64,000 nt of DNA from CAYJLF01 sp964371055 (GTDB taxonomy: Bacteria; Eisenbacteria; RBG-16-71-46; CAIMUX01). The position numbers and the translations under genes are program-made. Below are positions 34,752-42,849 of the stretch, piece by piece; position 1 is the stretch's first letter; every line of letters begins with the position of its first letter. Location of the stretch: the NCBI GenBank assembly GCA_964371055.1, contig CAYJLF010000005.1, positions 62,001 through 126,000 of the forward strand, given 5' to 3'. The notes under the pieces were generated by a model. It did no database searches and was not told where the DNA came from. It saw nothing but the letters and a program-made list of their open reading frames with translations.

Positions 34752-35723
34752 GTGCTATCTCCGATTCTCCGCGTCGGACGCGGATTCCCGTCCGCGCTCA
34801 TCCTCGCCGTGGCGCTCTCCGTGCTGATCCCGGCCGCCTCACCCGCCCAGTTTACGGAGGAGGGACCCAACACCGGCGGAGTGTTGATCCTCCACCACAA
34901 CCCGTACATCGAGTTCACCTTCGGCCAGGACTTCTCCGGGTACTCCGAGCTCTACGGGTGCGAGGACGCGCTCTCCCAGGTGACGGTCGACGCTCAGAAC
35001 ACGCGCTTGGCGGTCTTCTTCGTGCTGGCGGCCTTCGATGACTTTGCCTCTCCCTCCCTCAAAGGGATCTCCTTCGGCATCGACTACGACCTCTCTTCCA
35101 CTCCTCTCGCCGCCCACGCCCCATGCGGCTGGCCGGGGAGCATCTTCGAGCTCCCCTCCGACACCTGGCCCGGCCCGGGATCCGGCACTGCCATCAGCTA
35201 CTACCCCGATCCTTTGACCAGCCGCCTGGTCGAGATCTATTGGTTTGCCGCCTACGTCTACCCGTGGTCGGCCAACGCGACCTTTCGGGTCACCGACCAC
35301 CCCGACCGCAAGAACGAGGACATGATCGACGACCAGGTGCCGCCTCGCCCGAACGACTTCGAGGATTACGGGAAGCTCGGGTTCGGGCGGGAGGGCTACA
35401 ACCCCTGCGCCACCGAGGGGGACGCGATCGGGGCCTGCTGCAACCGGATCGGTGAGTGCATCATCCAGACCGAGACCGGCTGCGGGCTGTTCGCCGGGTA
35501 CACCTTCCTGGGGCCTGGAACCTCGTGCAACCCCAACCCCTGCGAGCCCGGACTCGGCGCCTGCTGTTTCCGCACGGAGTGCCGCCTGCTGCAATGGGAT
35601 GACTGCCTCGAAGGACGCGGCGTTTTCATGGGAGAGGGCGTCTCGTGCGAGCCGACGCCCTGCGCCTTCGGCCAGGTCGAGTCGACGTGGGGCGGGGTCA
35701 AGACGATCTACCGTGACTACTGA
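34752..35723 (+). CDS. Secreted protein with two six-cysteine units and WGxxKxxYR C-terminus
   Basis: A 323-residue exported protein. The signal peptide is LILAVALSVLIPAASPAQ. Residues about 35-215 form a beta-rich domain of unknown family (FTFGQDFSGYSELYGCEDA, SPSLKGISFGIDYDLSS). The C-terminal part has two six-cysteine units beginning IGACCNRIGEC and LGACCFRTEC, each closing with CxPxPC. The protein ends STWGGVKTIYRDY, very like the end of the repeat protein at 45449-47044. The GTG at 34752 is preferred over an ATG at 34698 because GGGAGG lies just upstream and the signal peptide is then of normal length. A hairpin overlaps the stop. Confidence 0.7.
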   Translation: MLSPILRVGRGFPSALILAVALSVLIPAASPAQFTEEGPNTGGVLILHHNPYIEFTFGQDFSGYSELYGCEDALSQVTVDAQNTRLAVFFVLAAFDDFASPSLKGISFGIDYDLSSTPLAAHAPCGWPGSIFELPSDTWPGPGSGTAISYYPDPLTSRLVEIYWFAAYVYPWSANATFRVTDHPDRKNEDMIDDQVPPRPNDFEDYGKLGFGREGYNPCATEGDAIGACCNRIGECIIQTETGCGLFAGYTFLGPGTSCNPNPCEPGLGACCFRTECRLLQWDDCLEGRGVFMGEGVSCEPTPCAFGQVESTWGGVKTIYRDY

Positions 35724-35745
35724 TCCCCGTGAACCTGCGGGGATC
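35722..35745 (+). terminator. Hairpin overlapping the stop codon of the 34752 gene
   Basis: GATCCCCG (35722-35729) and CGGGGATC (35738-35745) form an 8-bp stem with an 8-nt loop. The hairpin starts inside the TGA stop and lacks a T tail, so termination is uncertain. Confidence 0.35.
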
Positions 35746-35838
35746 GCGTCCGATCCTCAGGACTCCTTCGAGACCAGGTCGCTTCCCCGCCACGCGCGGC
35801 AATCTCCCGTACTCGTCCTCGGCCTTTCTTAACAGGAC

Positions 35839-35868
35839 GCGACAGCCTACCCGGTGATCCGGTAGAAT
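35839..35868 (+). promoter_or_regulatory. Putative sigma70-type promoter of the S8 protease gene
   Basis: GCGACA (35839-35844) and TAGAAT (35863-35868) are spaced by 18 bp. The expected start near 35875 gives a leader of about 55 nt. Confidence 0.4.
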
Positions 35869-35929
35869 CTCACGCGAACCTTGCCTTTCGCTCACCCGCC
35901 TTGCTTGGATGCGCTCCGGGGGATTCTCC

Positions 35930-38785
35930 ATGCACCCTGCCCTCCGCACGAACAGCGTCTCTCTGTCGGCTCGCACGGTCCTTTCCATCGTCGCCAGCTT
36001 CCTCGTCGCGTGGACCCCGGCCGACGATGTCATGGCGGCCGCCACCGGTGTGCGCCGCGGAGCGCCGGCCAAGACGCACGAGTCGGATCCACGTCCGGGG
36101 GAAACCCGCCTCGACCGGATGGTCGTGAAGTTCGCCGAGGGTTCGGCCGTCCGGCTGCGGAACGGGGCTCTGACCAGCCTCACGGGTACGGTCGATCTCA
36201 CGCCGTTCGACGCTTGGCTGGGCGCCCTCCCCGGTGTCGAGATCGTTCGCCACTTCGCGCGCGACGAGGCCGCGCTCGACGCCGACCGAGCCGCGGGACT
36301 CCGTCGCGGCTGCCCTGACCTGGCCGACCTGAATCTCTACTACCGGATCGAATTCGCCTCCGGTGACCAGACCGCCGCCACGCTGCAGGGCACCCTCGAC
36401 GCCCTGCGCGGGTTCGCGTCGGTCGAGACGGCTTTCCTGGAGCCGATCGCCGCACCGCCGATCGCGCCCGATCATCGTTGCGCCCCGTCCCCGGACCCGC
36501 GACTCCCGCTCGACCGAGGCTCCCGTCTTCCCACGCCGGACTACACGCCGCTGCAGGGGTACCTCGGCCTCCCTCCGGCCGGGATCAACGCCACCGCCGT
36601 CTGGGGATTCGCCGGCGGACGCGGCGCGGCGGTCAGAATCATCGACATCGAGGGTGCCTGGCTGTGGAGCCACGAGGACCTGCCGGCCCCCTTCCACGAG
36701 GGGGGGACCCAGTTCAACGACCTCTCCTGGAGGAATCACGGCACCGCGGTCGTGGGTGAGATGGCGGGGAAGAACAACGGCTTCGGAGTGACCGGCATCG
36801 CCTCCGATCTCCAGGTCGGCTGCGTCTCGATCGCGACCATGGGTGTCGCGGCCGCCATCGATCTCGCCGCCTCCCACCTCGAGAGCGGCGACCTCTTCCT
36901 GATCGAACTGCACGCCCCGGGTCCGAACTCCAACGGCCAGGGTCAATACGGCTACCTTCCGATGGAATACTGGCAGGACAACTTCGATGCCATCCAGACC
37001 GCTGTGGCCAACGGAAGGATCTGCATCGAGGCGGGCGGGAACGGCGAGCAGAACCTGGACGATCCGATCTACCAGGAGCTCTTCGACCGCACGGTGCGTT
37101 ACTCCGGCGCCATCATGGTCGGGGCCGGTACCCCCACCGGCCTCGTCGGCGAGTGGTACACGAACTACGGCAGCCGCCTCGATCTCAACGGATGGGGATC
37201 GTCGGTCGTCACGGCCGGGTACGGCAACCTGCAAGGGGGACCGGAAACGCAGTGGTACACCTCGAGCTTCGCCGGCACGAGCAGCGCGAGCCCGATCGTC
37301 GCGGGCGCGGTTGCCTCCCTCCAGGGAATGTGCAAGGCGGAGTGGAACACGGTACTCAGCGGACCCCTCGCGATGCAGATCCTGCATGACACCGGAACTC
37401 CGTGGAGCGGGACGAAGCAGATCGGGAACCGCCCCGACATTCTCGCGGCCCGCGCTCTCCTGTTAGAGGGAGTCGCCGTGGTCACCGGCCACCTGGTCTC
37501 CGCACACTCCGGCGCGCCGGTCGGCGGCGCCCTCGTCGAACTCCCTGACGATGGGATCACCGTTCTGACCGATACAGGCGGAGGGTTCGAACTGACCGTC
37601 CCGGCCGGAACTCACCCGATCCGCGTCACGGAGTTCTTCCACCAGACGTTGGAGGACACCTTCACGGCAGGACCCGGCGAAGCTCTGGCGCTCGAGTTGA
37701 CCATGACGCCGAAACGGCTCGGTGCGCTGTCCGGCACCTTTGTCGGCCCCGACGGCTCGCCGCTGATCGGTGGACGCGTTCTCTTTCCCGGAACCCCGAT
37801 CGACCCCGAGCCGATGAGCGGTACACCGCACTACGCGGTCGACGGGATCCCGGCAGGCGATTACACCGTCCTCTTCGGCCTCATCCCGACTTTCGGTGCG
37901 GCCGCTCGCACCGTCACGATCCTGCCGGAACGCACGACCACCACGAACCCCCTGCTGGCGGCGGCCGAGACCTTCGACCCGAACGACGGCGGATACTCCG
38001 CGCAGGCTCCCTGGGCGTGGGGGTCTCCCGAAGGGCCGGCGCCCGACGGCGCCTTCTCGGGCTCGAGACTCTGGGCCACCAATTTGAGCGGAGACTACGG
38101 CGACAACCAGACCGCCTACCTGACTCTCCCGATCCAGGAGTTCCCGGCGGCCGATCGCCTCTGGATGACGATGACCCACTGGTACGACCTGGAGGGCGGG
38201 TTCGACGGGGGCAATGTTGAGATCCGCTCCGGGGAGACGTGGACGTCGGTCGAACCGGTCGGCGGTTATCCGATGGCCGGGCTCTCCGGGCTCCTGGGTC
38301 AAGCCGGATACAGTGGGTACTCCGCCGGTTGGGTGCCGGCCGTCTTCGATCTCACCCCCTTCCTCGGCGGGGCGATCGAGATCCGCTTCCACTTCGGCAG
38401 CGATGGCGGCGTGACCGCCCCCGGCTGGTACATCGACGACGTGGCCTTCGATACCGGCGAGATGCCGGCTTCGGTCGACCCGGATGCGCGGGCAGAGAGA
38501 GATCCCGCCAGAGTCTCGCTCGCCTGCCACCCGAATCCGTCCCAGGCCGGGACATCCCTGCGGTTTTGGCTGGAGTCCTCCGGCGCGGTCGACGTGCGAC
38601 TCTTCGACCCGGCCGGCCGCCAGGTGCGGCACTGGGCGCCCGGACGCCTGGAGGAGGGACCTCACGCCATCGCGTGGGACGGACGCGATGCCCTCGGAAC
38701 TGCGCTGCCGTCCGGGATCTACCTCTGCCGGCTGGAGGTGGACGGTCGGACCCTCGCCTCGCGCCGCTTCGTCCGGTTGCGCTGA
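35930..38785 (+). CDS. Secreted subtilisin-family (S8) serine protease with FlgD-like tail
   Basis: A 951-residue exported protease. A signal peptide (about 15-36) and a pro-region precede the S8 domain. Catalytic residues are visible: Asp239 in VRIIDIEGAW, His270 in NHGTAVVGEMAG and Ser451 in FAGTSSASPIVAGA, with the oxyanion Asn near 371 (EAGGNGE). Two carboxypeptidase-regulatory-like beta domains follow (VTGHLVSAHSGAPVGGALV; LSGTFVGPDGSPLIGG). Then comes a jelly-roll module ending GWYIDDVAFDTGE, and finally an FlgD-like tail (HPNP...VRLFDPAGR...WDGRDALG...SGIYLCRLE). ATG at 35930 has GGGGGA 6 nt upstream; an ATG at 35909 lacks a site. Target proteins are unknown. Confidence 0.88.
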   Translation: MHPALRTNSVSLSARTVLSIVASFLVAWTPADDVMAAATGVRRGAPAKTHESDPRPGETRLDRMVVKFAEGSAVRLRNGALTSLTGTVDLTPFDAWLGALPGVEIVRHFARDEAALDADRAAGLRRGCPDLADLNLYYRIEFASGDQTAATLQGTLDALRGFASVETAFLEPIAAPPIAPDHRCAPSPDPRLPLDRGSRLPTPDYTPLQGYLGLPPAGINATAVWGFAGGRGAAVRIIDIEGAWLWSHEDLPAPFHEGGTQFNDLSWRNHGTAVVGEMAGKNNGFGVTGIASDLQVGCVSIATMGVAAAIDLAASHLESGDLFLIELHAPGPNSNGQGQYGYLPMEYWQDNFDAIQTAVANGRICIEAGGNGEQNLDDPIYQELFDRTVRYSGAIMVGAGTPTGLVGEWYTNYGSRLDLNGWGSSVVTAGYGNLQGGPETQWYTSSFAGTSSASPIVAGAVASLQGMCKAEWNTVLSGPLAMQILHDTGTPWSGTKQIGNRPDILAARALLLEGVAVVTGHLVSAHSGAPVGGALVELPDDGITVLTDTGGGFELTVPAGTHPIRVTEFFHQTLEDTFTAGPGEALALELTMTPKRLGALSGTFVGPDGSPLIGGRVLFPGTPIDPEPMSGTPHYAVDGIPAGDYTVLFGLIPTFGAAARTVTILPERTTTTNPLLAAAETFDPNDGGYSAQAPWAWGSPEGPAPDGAFSGSRLWATNLSGDYGDNQTAYLTLPIQEFPAADRLWMTMTHWYDLEGGFDGGNVEIRSGETWTSVEPVGGYPMAGLSGLLGQAGYSGYSAGWVPAVFDLTPFLGGAIEIRFHFGSDGGVTAPGWYIDDVAFDTGEMPASVDPDARAERDPARVSLACHPNPSQAGTSLRFWLESSGAVDVRLFDPAGRQVRHWAPGRLEEGPHAIAWDGRDALGTALPSGIYLCRLEVDGRTLASRRFVRLR

Positions 38786-38850
38786 AACCAGGGCCGCGAC
38801 ATCGATCGCCCGGTTAAGGCGGGGCCTCCAACGGCCGATCCACCTACTGT

Positions 38851-39498
38851 ATGGCCCCGCAGCTCTACATGCATCGCTCGCGCCAATACACGGTGGAGCC
38901 GCCCCGGCTGGGTCCGCCGCTCATTGCCTTCGGCCTCGGCCTGGCCTTGACCTTCGTCTTCGGCACGTTGGTAACCTCGGCGCTGACGGGGCGTTGGCCG
39001 GACTGGACGGTCGATGCGGTCCTCCCCTCCCTCGATCATCCCTGGGTCCGCGGCGTCCTGATCGCCGTCGGCGCGGTCAACGGCTTCGTGTCGATCCTGA
39101 TCGCTTCGGCCTTCGGCATGAAGGGATGGACCATCCTCGGGCACCGTCTCGGCTGGCACGCGGTCATGGAGAGCGAGGGACCTTGTCGCCTGGTCCAGGA
39201 CGCGCCCGGACTCTGGGGCTTGCAGATGGAGCTCGATACCGGCGTCGATCCGGGGGTGCCCTGGCCCCTCACGCCGGACCGCGAGGCCGCGGCCACCTGC
39301 CACCTCTTCTTCCGCCTCGACGAGGCGGCCGCCGGAGCGGTGAGCCATCTCTTCAGCCCCGGTGAAGCCCTCCAGGTTCGGTGGCTCGACCTGGTTCTGG
39401 CGTCGGGCGGACCGACGCTCCTCGAGATCCGCTCCGCCGTCCGGGAGGAACCGATCCCGGAATCCGAGCATGCCGATCAGGAGTCGGCCGCGGCTTGA
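38851..39498 (+). CDS. Hypothetical membrane protein
   Basis: A 215-residue protein of no recognised family. Two hydrophobic helices lie at about 22-46 (PPLIAFGLGLALTFVFGTLV) and 66-88 (GVLIAVGAVNGFVSILIASAF). A soluble C-terminal part is predicted to be mostly beta with a HLFFRLDEAA segment. No Shine-Dalgarno sequence precedes the ATG at 38851 or the second ATG at 38869. A TACTGT hexamer lies directly upstream, so the start is uncertain. A 12-bp tandem repeat follows the stop. Confidence 0.55.
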   Translation: MAPQLYMHRSRQYTVEPPRLGPPLIAFGLGLALTFVFGTLVTSALTGRWPDWTVDAVLPSLDHPWVRGVLIAVGAVNGFVSILIASAFGMKGWTILGHRLGWHAVMESEGPCRLVQDAPGLWGLQMELDTGVDPGVPWPLTPDREAAATCHLFFRLDEAAAGAVSHLFSPGEALQVRWLDLVLASGGPTLLEIRSAVREEPIPESEHADQESAAA

Positions 39499-39508
39499 CC
39501 GAGCTCGT

Positions 39509-39556
39509 CTCCGCGCTCGCTTCCGCGCCCGTTTCCGCGCTCGTCTGAGTGCTCGC
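39509..39556. repeat. 12-bp tandem repeat, about four units
   Basis: Units of 12 bp with consensus YTCCGCGCYCGY occur at 39509, 39521 and 39533, with a weaker fourth at 39545. They lie in the non-coding gap between the membrane protein and fumarase genes. The rest of this 199-bp gap holds only the fumarase promoter. Confidence 0.6.
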
Positions 39557-39627
39557 CTTACGCGCCGCGGCGGACCGGCTCTCACCCTCCCGCTGCGATC
39601 CGCCTTCTACATCGAAATCCGGCCGTC

Positions 39628-39656
39628 TTGACACCCTCGGATCAGGGGCGGATCAT
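39628..39656 (+). promoter_or_regulatory. Putative sigma70-type promoter for the fumarase genes
   Basis: A perfect TTGACA (39628-39633), 17-bp spacer and GATCAT (39651-39656). The expected start near 39663 gives a 35-nt leader to the ATG at 39698. Confidence 0.6.
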
Positions 39657-39697
39657 CCGGATGTTCTCACCATCCATCCACCCGGCGAGGTTCGACG

Positions 39698-40858
39698 ATG
39701 AAGACCAGCAAGAAGGCACCTGCCCGCAAAGCGGCGCGCGCTGCCAAGTCGAAGCCGACGCGGCCCGCCGCCCAGGATCGAAAGCCCGCCGCGCGCGTCG
39801 CGGCCAAGCCGGCTTCCAAGCCGTCCGCGAGACCCGCGTCAAAGCTTGTCGCGAAGCCCGCGGCCAAGCCTGTCGCAAAGCCCGCACCCAAGCCTGTCGC
39901 AAAGCCCGCGCCCAAGCCTGTCGCAAAGCCCGCGGCCCGGGCCGCCGCGGCGACCGGATCGTCGATGTTCGCGCCTGATCCCACCCGCCTGCGCGCGAGC
40001 CTGCTCGAGATCGTGCGCCGCACGTCGGCCGAACTCCCCGAGGACGTGGTGCGCGCCGTCGCCGCCGGCCGCTCGTTGGAGGCGCCCGGGAGCAACGCGC
40101 TTTGGGCCATGAACGTCATCCAGGAGAACATCGCGCTCGCCCGCGAGAACAGCGCGCCGCTCTGCCAGGACACGGGGACGATCATCTTCTACATCCGCGC
40201 GCCCCGCGGCTACGACGAGCCGGCCATCCGCAGCGCGGCCGAGAAGGCCGTCGCGAGTGCCACCGCCAAGGGTTATCTCCGGCAGAACTCCGTCGACTCC
40301 ATCACCGGACGCAACTCGGGGAACAATCTCGGCCCCGGCTCGCCGGTCTTCCACTTCCACCAGGGCAAGGGCATGGGCATGGAGATCCGCCTGGTGTTGA
40401 AGGGGGGAGGATGCGAGAACGTCGGCATCCAGTACTCGCTCCCCGACGGACGTCTCGGCGCGGGCCGCGACCTCGTCGGCGTGGAGAAGGTCATCCTCGA
40501 CGCGGCCTACCAGGCCCAGGGGAAGGGATGCGGACCGGGGATCCTCGGCGTCTGCATCGGCGGCGATCGCGCCACCGGATATGTGCACTCGAAAGAGCAG
40601 TTCCTGCGCCGGTTGGATGACGCGAACCCGGACGCCGAGCTGGCCGCCCTCGAAGCGCGGGTGGTCGAGAAGGCCAATCGTCTCGGGATCGGGCCGATGG
40701 GATTCGGCGGGACCACGACGCTGCTCGGCTGCAAGGTGGGAGTGTTGAACCGCCTCCCCGCCTCCTACTTCGTCAGCATCTCGTACATGTGCTGGGCCTA
40801 CCGCCGCCAGGGCGCGACGCTGCGCCCGGACGGCACGATCCAGAACTGGCTCTATTGA
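39698..40858 (+). CDS. fumA: Class I (Fe-S) fumarate hydratase alpha subunit with Lys/Ala/Pro-rich N-terminal tail
   Basis: A 386-residue protein. The catalytic alpha domain starts near residue 92 (DPTRLRASLLEIVRRTS) and shows the family cysteines in APLCQDTGTI (Cys156), GGGCENVG and GCGPGILG. The motif FGGTTTLLGCKVG is also conserved. With the beta subunit it converts fumarate to malate in the TCA cycle. The first 90 residues are an unusual histone-H1-like tail of KPVAKPAPKP repeats, partly encoded by three 24-bp DNA repeats. An ATG at 39965 would remove this tail exactly, but GAGG and the promoter favour the ATG at 39698. Confidence 0.9.
   Translation: MKTSKKAPARKAARAAKSKPTRPAAQDRKPAARVAAKPASKPSARPASKLVAKPAAKPVAKPAPKPVAKPAPKPVAKPAARAAAATGSSMFAPDPTRLRASLLEIVRRTSAELPEDVVRAVAAGRSLEAPGSNALWAMNVIQENIALARENSAPLCQDTGTIIFYIRAPRGYDEPAIRSAAEKAVASATAKGYLRQNSVDSITGRNSGNNLGPGSPVFHFHQGKGMGMEIRLVLKGGGCENVGIQYSLPDGRLGAGRDLVGVEKVILDAAYQAQGKGCGPGILGVCIGGDRATGYVHSKEQFLRRLDDANPDAELAALEARVVEKANRLGIGPMGFGGTTTLLGCKVGVLNRLPASYFVSISYMCWAYRRQGATLRPDGTIQNWLY
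39857..39928 (+). repeat. 24-bp tandem repeat inside fumarase alpha N-terminal tail
   Basis: Three nearly identical 24-bp units (39857-39880, 39881-39904, 39905-39928) encode PAAKPVAK, PAPKPVAK and PAPKPVAK. A degenerate unit precedes them. The copies differ at only one or two bases, so expansion is recent or maintained. Confidence 0.9.
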
Positions 40859-40872
40859 CGGGAGTGTCGATC

Positions 40873-41457
40873 ATGCGCCTGGAAGCACCGTTCACCGAGG
40901 AGAAGATCCGCGCGCTCAAGGTCGGGGACTTAGTCGAGATCAGCGGCCTGATCTTCACCGGACGCGACGCCGTCCACAAGTACCTGTACGACGGGAACGC
41001 ATCGCCGGTCGACCTGACCGACGGCATCATCTATCACTGCGGCCCGGTGGTCGTGCAGGAGAAGGGGCGCTGGGTCGTCAAGGCCGCCGGACCGACCACC
41101 TCGATCCGGGAAGAGCCGTACCAGCACGAGATCATCCGCCGTCATCGCGTGCGCGGCGTCATCGGCAAGGGAGGCATGGGCCAGAAGACTCTCGAGGCCT
41201 GCCGCGAGACCGGCTGCGTCTACCTCCATGCCGTGGGCGGCGCCGCGCAGGTCCTCGCGGCCCGCATCACCGGCGTCCGCGGGGTCCATCTCGCGGAGCA
41301 GTTCGGCTCGCCGGAAGCGATCTGGGAGTTCCAGGTGGAGGAGTTCCCGCTCGTGGTGACGATGGACAGCCACGGCAACAGCCTGCACCGCGACCTGCTC
41401 GAGGTCTCCGGAGAGCGGTTGCGTGAGTTGCTGGCCGCGGCGGGCCAGGACTCGTGA
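40873..41457 (+). CDS. fumB: Class I fumarate hydratase beta subunit
   Basis: A 194-residue protein matching the C-terminal (beta) domain of class I fumarases / L(+)-tartrate dehydratases. Motifs are VGDLVEISGLIFTGRDAVHKYL, YHCGPVVVQEKG and RGVIGKGGMGQKT. It completes the active site with the alpha subunit. GGGAG at 40860-40864 lies 8 nt before the ATG; the gap to the alpha gene is 14 bp, so the two form an operon. The stop at 41457 is followed closely by an MFS gene. Confidence 0.93.
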   Translation: MRLEAPFTEEKIRALKVGDLVEISGLIFTGRDAVHKYLYDGNASPVDLTDGIIYHCGPVVVQEKGRWVVKAAGPTTSIREEPYQHEIIRRHRVRGVIGKGGMGQKTLEACRETGCVYLHAVGGAAQVLAARITGVRGVHLAEQFGSPEAIWEFQVEEFPLVVTMDSHGNSLHRDLLEVSGERLRELLAAAGQDS

Positions 41458-41481
41458 CCGCACGATCCTGAGCGGGCTCCC

Positions 41482-42753
41482 TTGACCGCGATGCCGCCAT
41501 CCGCCCCCGGCTCCGCACTCGGCCGGAGCCTGGGGGCGTACTTCGGCCGCCTGGGTGCGTTCTCCCCCAACGCCCGCTACTACCTGGCCGGGACGTTCCT
41601 CATGGGCCTCGGCCACGGTGCCGTCTGGGTCCACATGAACCTCTACTATCGCGCGCTGGGACTGGGCGAGGCGACGATCGGCCGGATCCTCTCGGCGGGA
41701 GCCTTCGGCAACGTGCTGATCGCGTTGCCCGCCGCGCTCTGGATCGATCGGATCCCACCGTCCCGGATCTTCTCCGTGTCCGCCGCGGGGTACTCCGTGG
41801 TGCTGGCCGGCATGCTCCTGACCGCGAATCCCACGTTGCTCACGATCGCGGCGATGTTCGTGGGGATGCTCTTCACGGTGCACTGGGTGGCCGCCGCGCC
41901 CTTCTTCATGCGGAATGCCGGGGAAGGCGACCGGATCTACCTCTTCGGTTTCGCCAACGCCATCGAGACTCTGGCCACCGCGATCGCCGCGATCGGCGGC
42001 GGCGCCGTGATCCGCCTCCTCACCCGGCAGGCCGGCTCCGAACTCTACGCGCTGCGCGCGACCCTGTTGGGAATCGCTGCCCTCTCGTTCCTGGCGGTCT
42101 TCCTCCTGGCCCGGATCCGCGGAGCGCCCCCGGCCGACGCCCGCCGCGGATCGATCCGCGACTACTTCCTGGCTCGCGACTGGGGCCTCCTCACCCGACT
42201 CCTCTTCCCGGGCTTCCTGGTCGGCCTGGGCGCCGGACTCATCATCCCGTTCTTGAACCTCTACTTCCGCGACCGCTTCGGCCAGGATCCCCGGCAGATC
42301 GGAGGTTTCTTCGCGGTCAGCCAGCTTCTGACCATGTTCGGGTTCCTGGCCGGCGCGCCGCTGGCTCGCCGCATCGGCAGCGTCCGCGCCATCGTCCTGA
42401 CCGAACTCCTCTCGATCCCGTTCTTCGTCATCCTCGCCTTCACGCGCAATCTCCCGCTCGCGGTCTTCGCCTTCTGGATGCGCGGGGCTTTGATGAACAT
42501 GAATACCCCGCTCGCGACCAACTTCACCATGGAGATGGTCCCCGCCGACCAGCAGACAGTCACCAACTCACTGCGCATGCTCTCCTGGAACATTTCGTGG
42601 ATGGTGAGTACGCAGGCGGGCGGCTGGATCATCCAGGCGCGCGGATACACGCCGCCGATGCTCGTCACGATCGCGTTATACGCGCTCTCGGCGCTCCTCT
42701 TCTTCGCCTTCTTTCGCGCGCAACAGGAGCTGGGGCGGCGCCGACTCTCCTGA
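41482..42753 (+). CDS. Major facilitator superfamily transporter
   Basis: A 423-residue membrane protein with about 12 hydrophobic helices. The loop between helices 2 and 3 is LPAALWIDRIPPSRI, a modified MFS A-motif, and a second copy (GAPLARRIGSVRAIV) follows in the other half. The substrate cannot be inferred. The start is TTG at 41482 or ATG at 41491; neither has a strong ribosome site. It lies 24 bp after fumB and may be co-transcribed. Downstream it faces the M1 peptidase gene across an 11-bp tandem repeat. Confidence 0.8.
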   Translation: MTAMPPSAPGSALGRSLGAYFGRLGAFSPNARYYLAGTFLMGLGHGAVWVHMNLYYRALGLGEATIGRILSAGAFGNVLIALPAALWIDRIPPSRIFSVSAAGYSVVLAGMLLTANPTLLTIAAMFVGMLFTVHWVAAAPFFMRNAGEGDRIYLFGFANAIETLATAIAAIGGGAVIRLLTRQAGSELYALRATLLGIAALSFLAVFLLARIRGAPPADARRGSIRDYFLARDWGLLTRLLFPGFLVGLGAGLIIPFLNLYFRDRFGQDPRQIGGFFAVSQLLTMFGFLAGAPLARRIGSVRAIVLTELLSIPFFVILAFTRNLPLAVFAFWMRGALMNMNTPLATNFTMEMVPADQQTVTNSLRMLSWNISWMVSTQAGGWIIQARGYTPPMLVTIALYALSALLFFAFFRAQQELGRRRLS

Positions 42754-42805
42754 CCGCGGGGGGGAGATCGCCGCCGGCCGCGCCGACGATGCCCGCGTCG
42801 TAATC

Positions 42806-42849
42806 GATCCGTCACCGATCCGTCATCGATCCGTCACCGGTCGGTCATC
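42806..42849. repeat. 11-bp tandem repeat between convergent genes
   Basis: Four units of 11 bp (GATCCGTCAYC, the last GGTCGGTCATC) fill the gap between the MFS and M1 peptidase 3' ends and overlap the peptidase stop codon at 42845-42847. The 11-bp period matches the DNA helical repeat. Confidence 0.75.
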
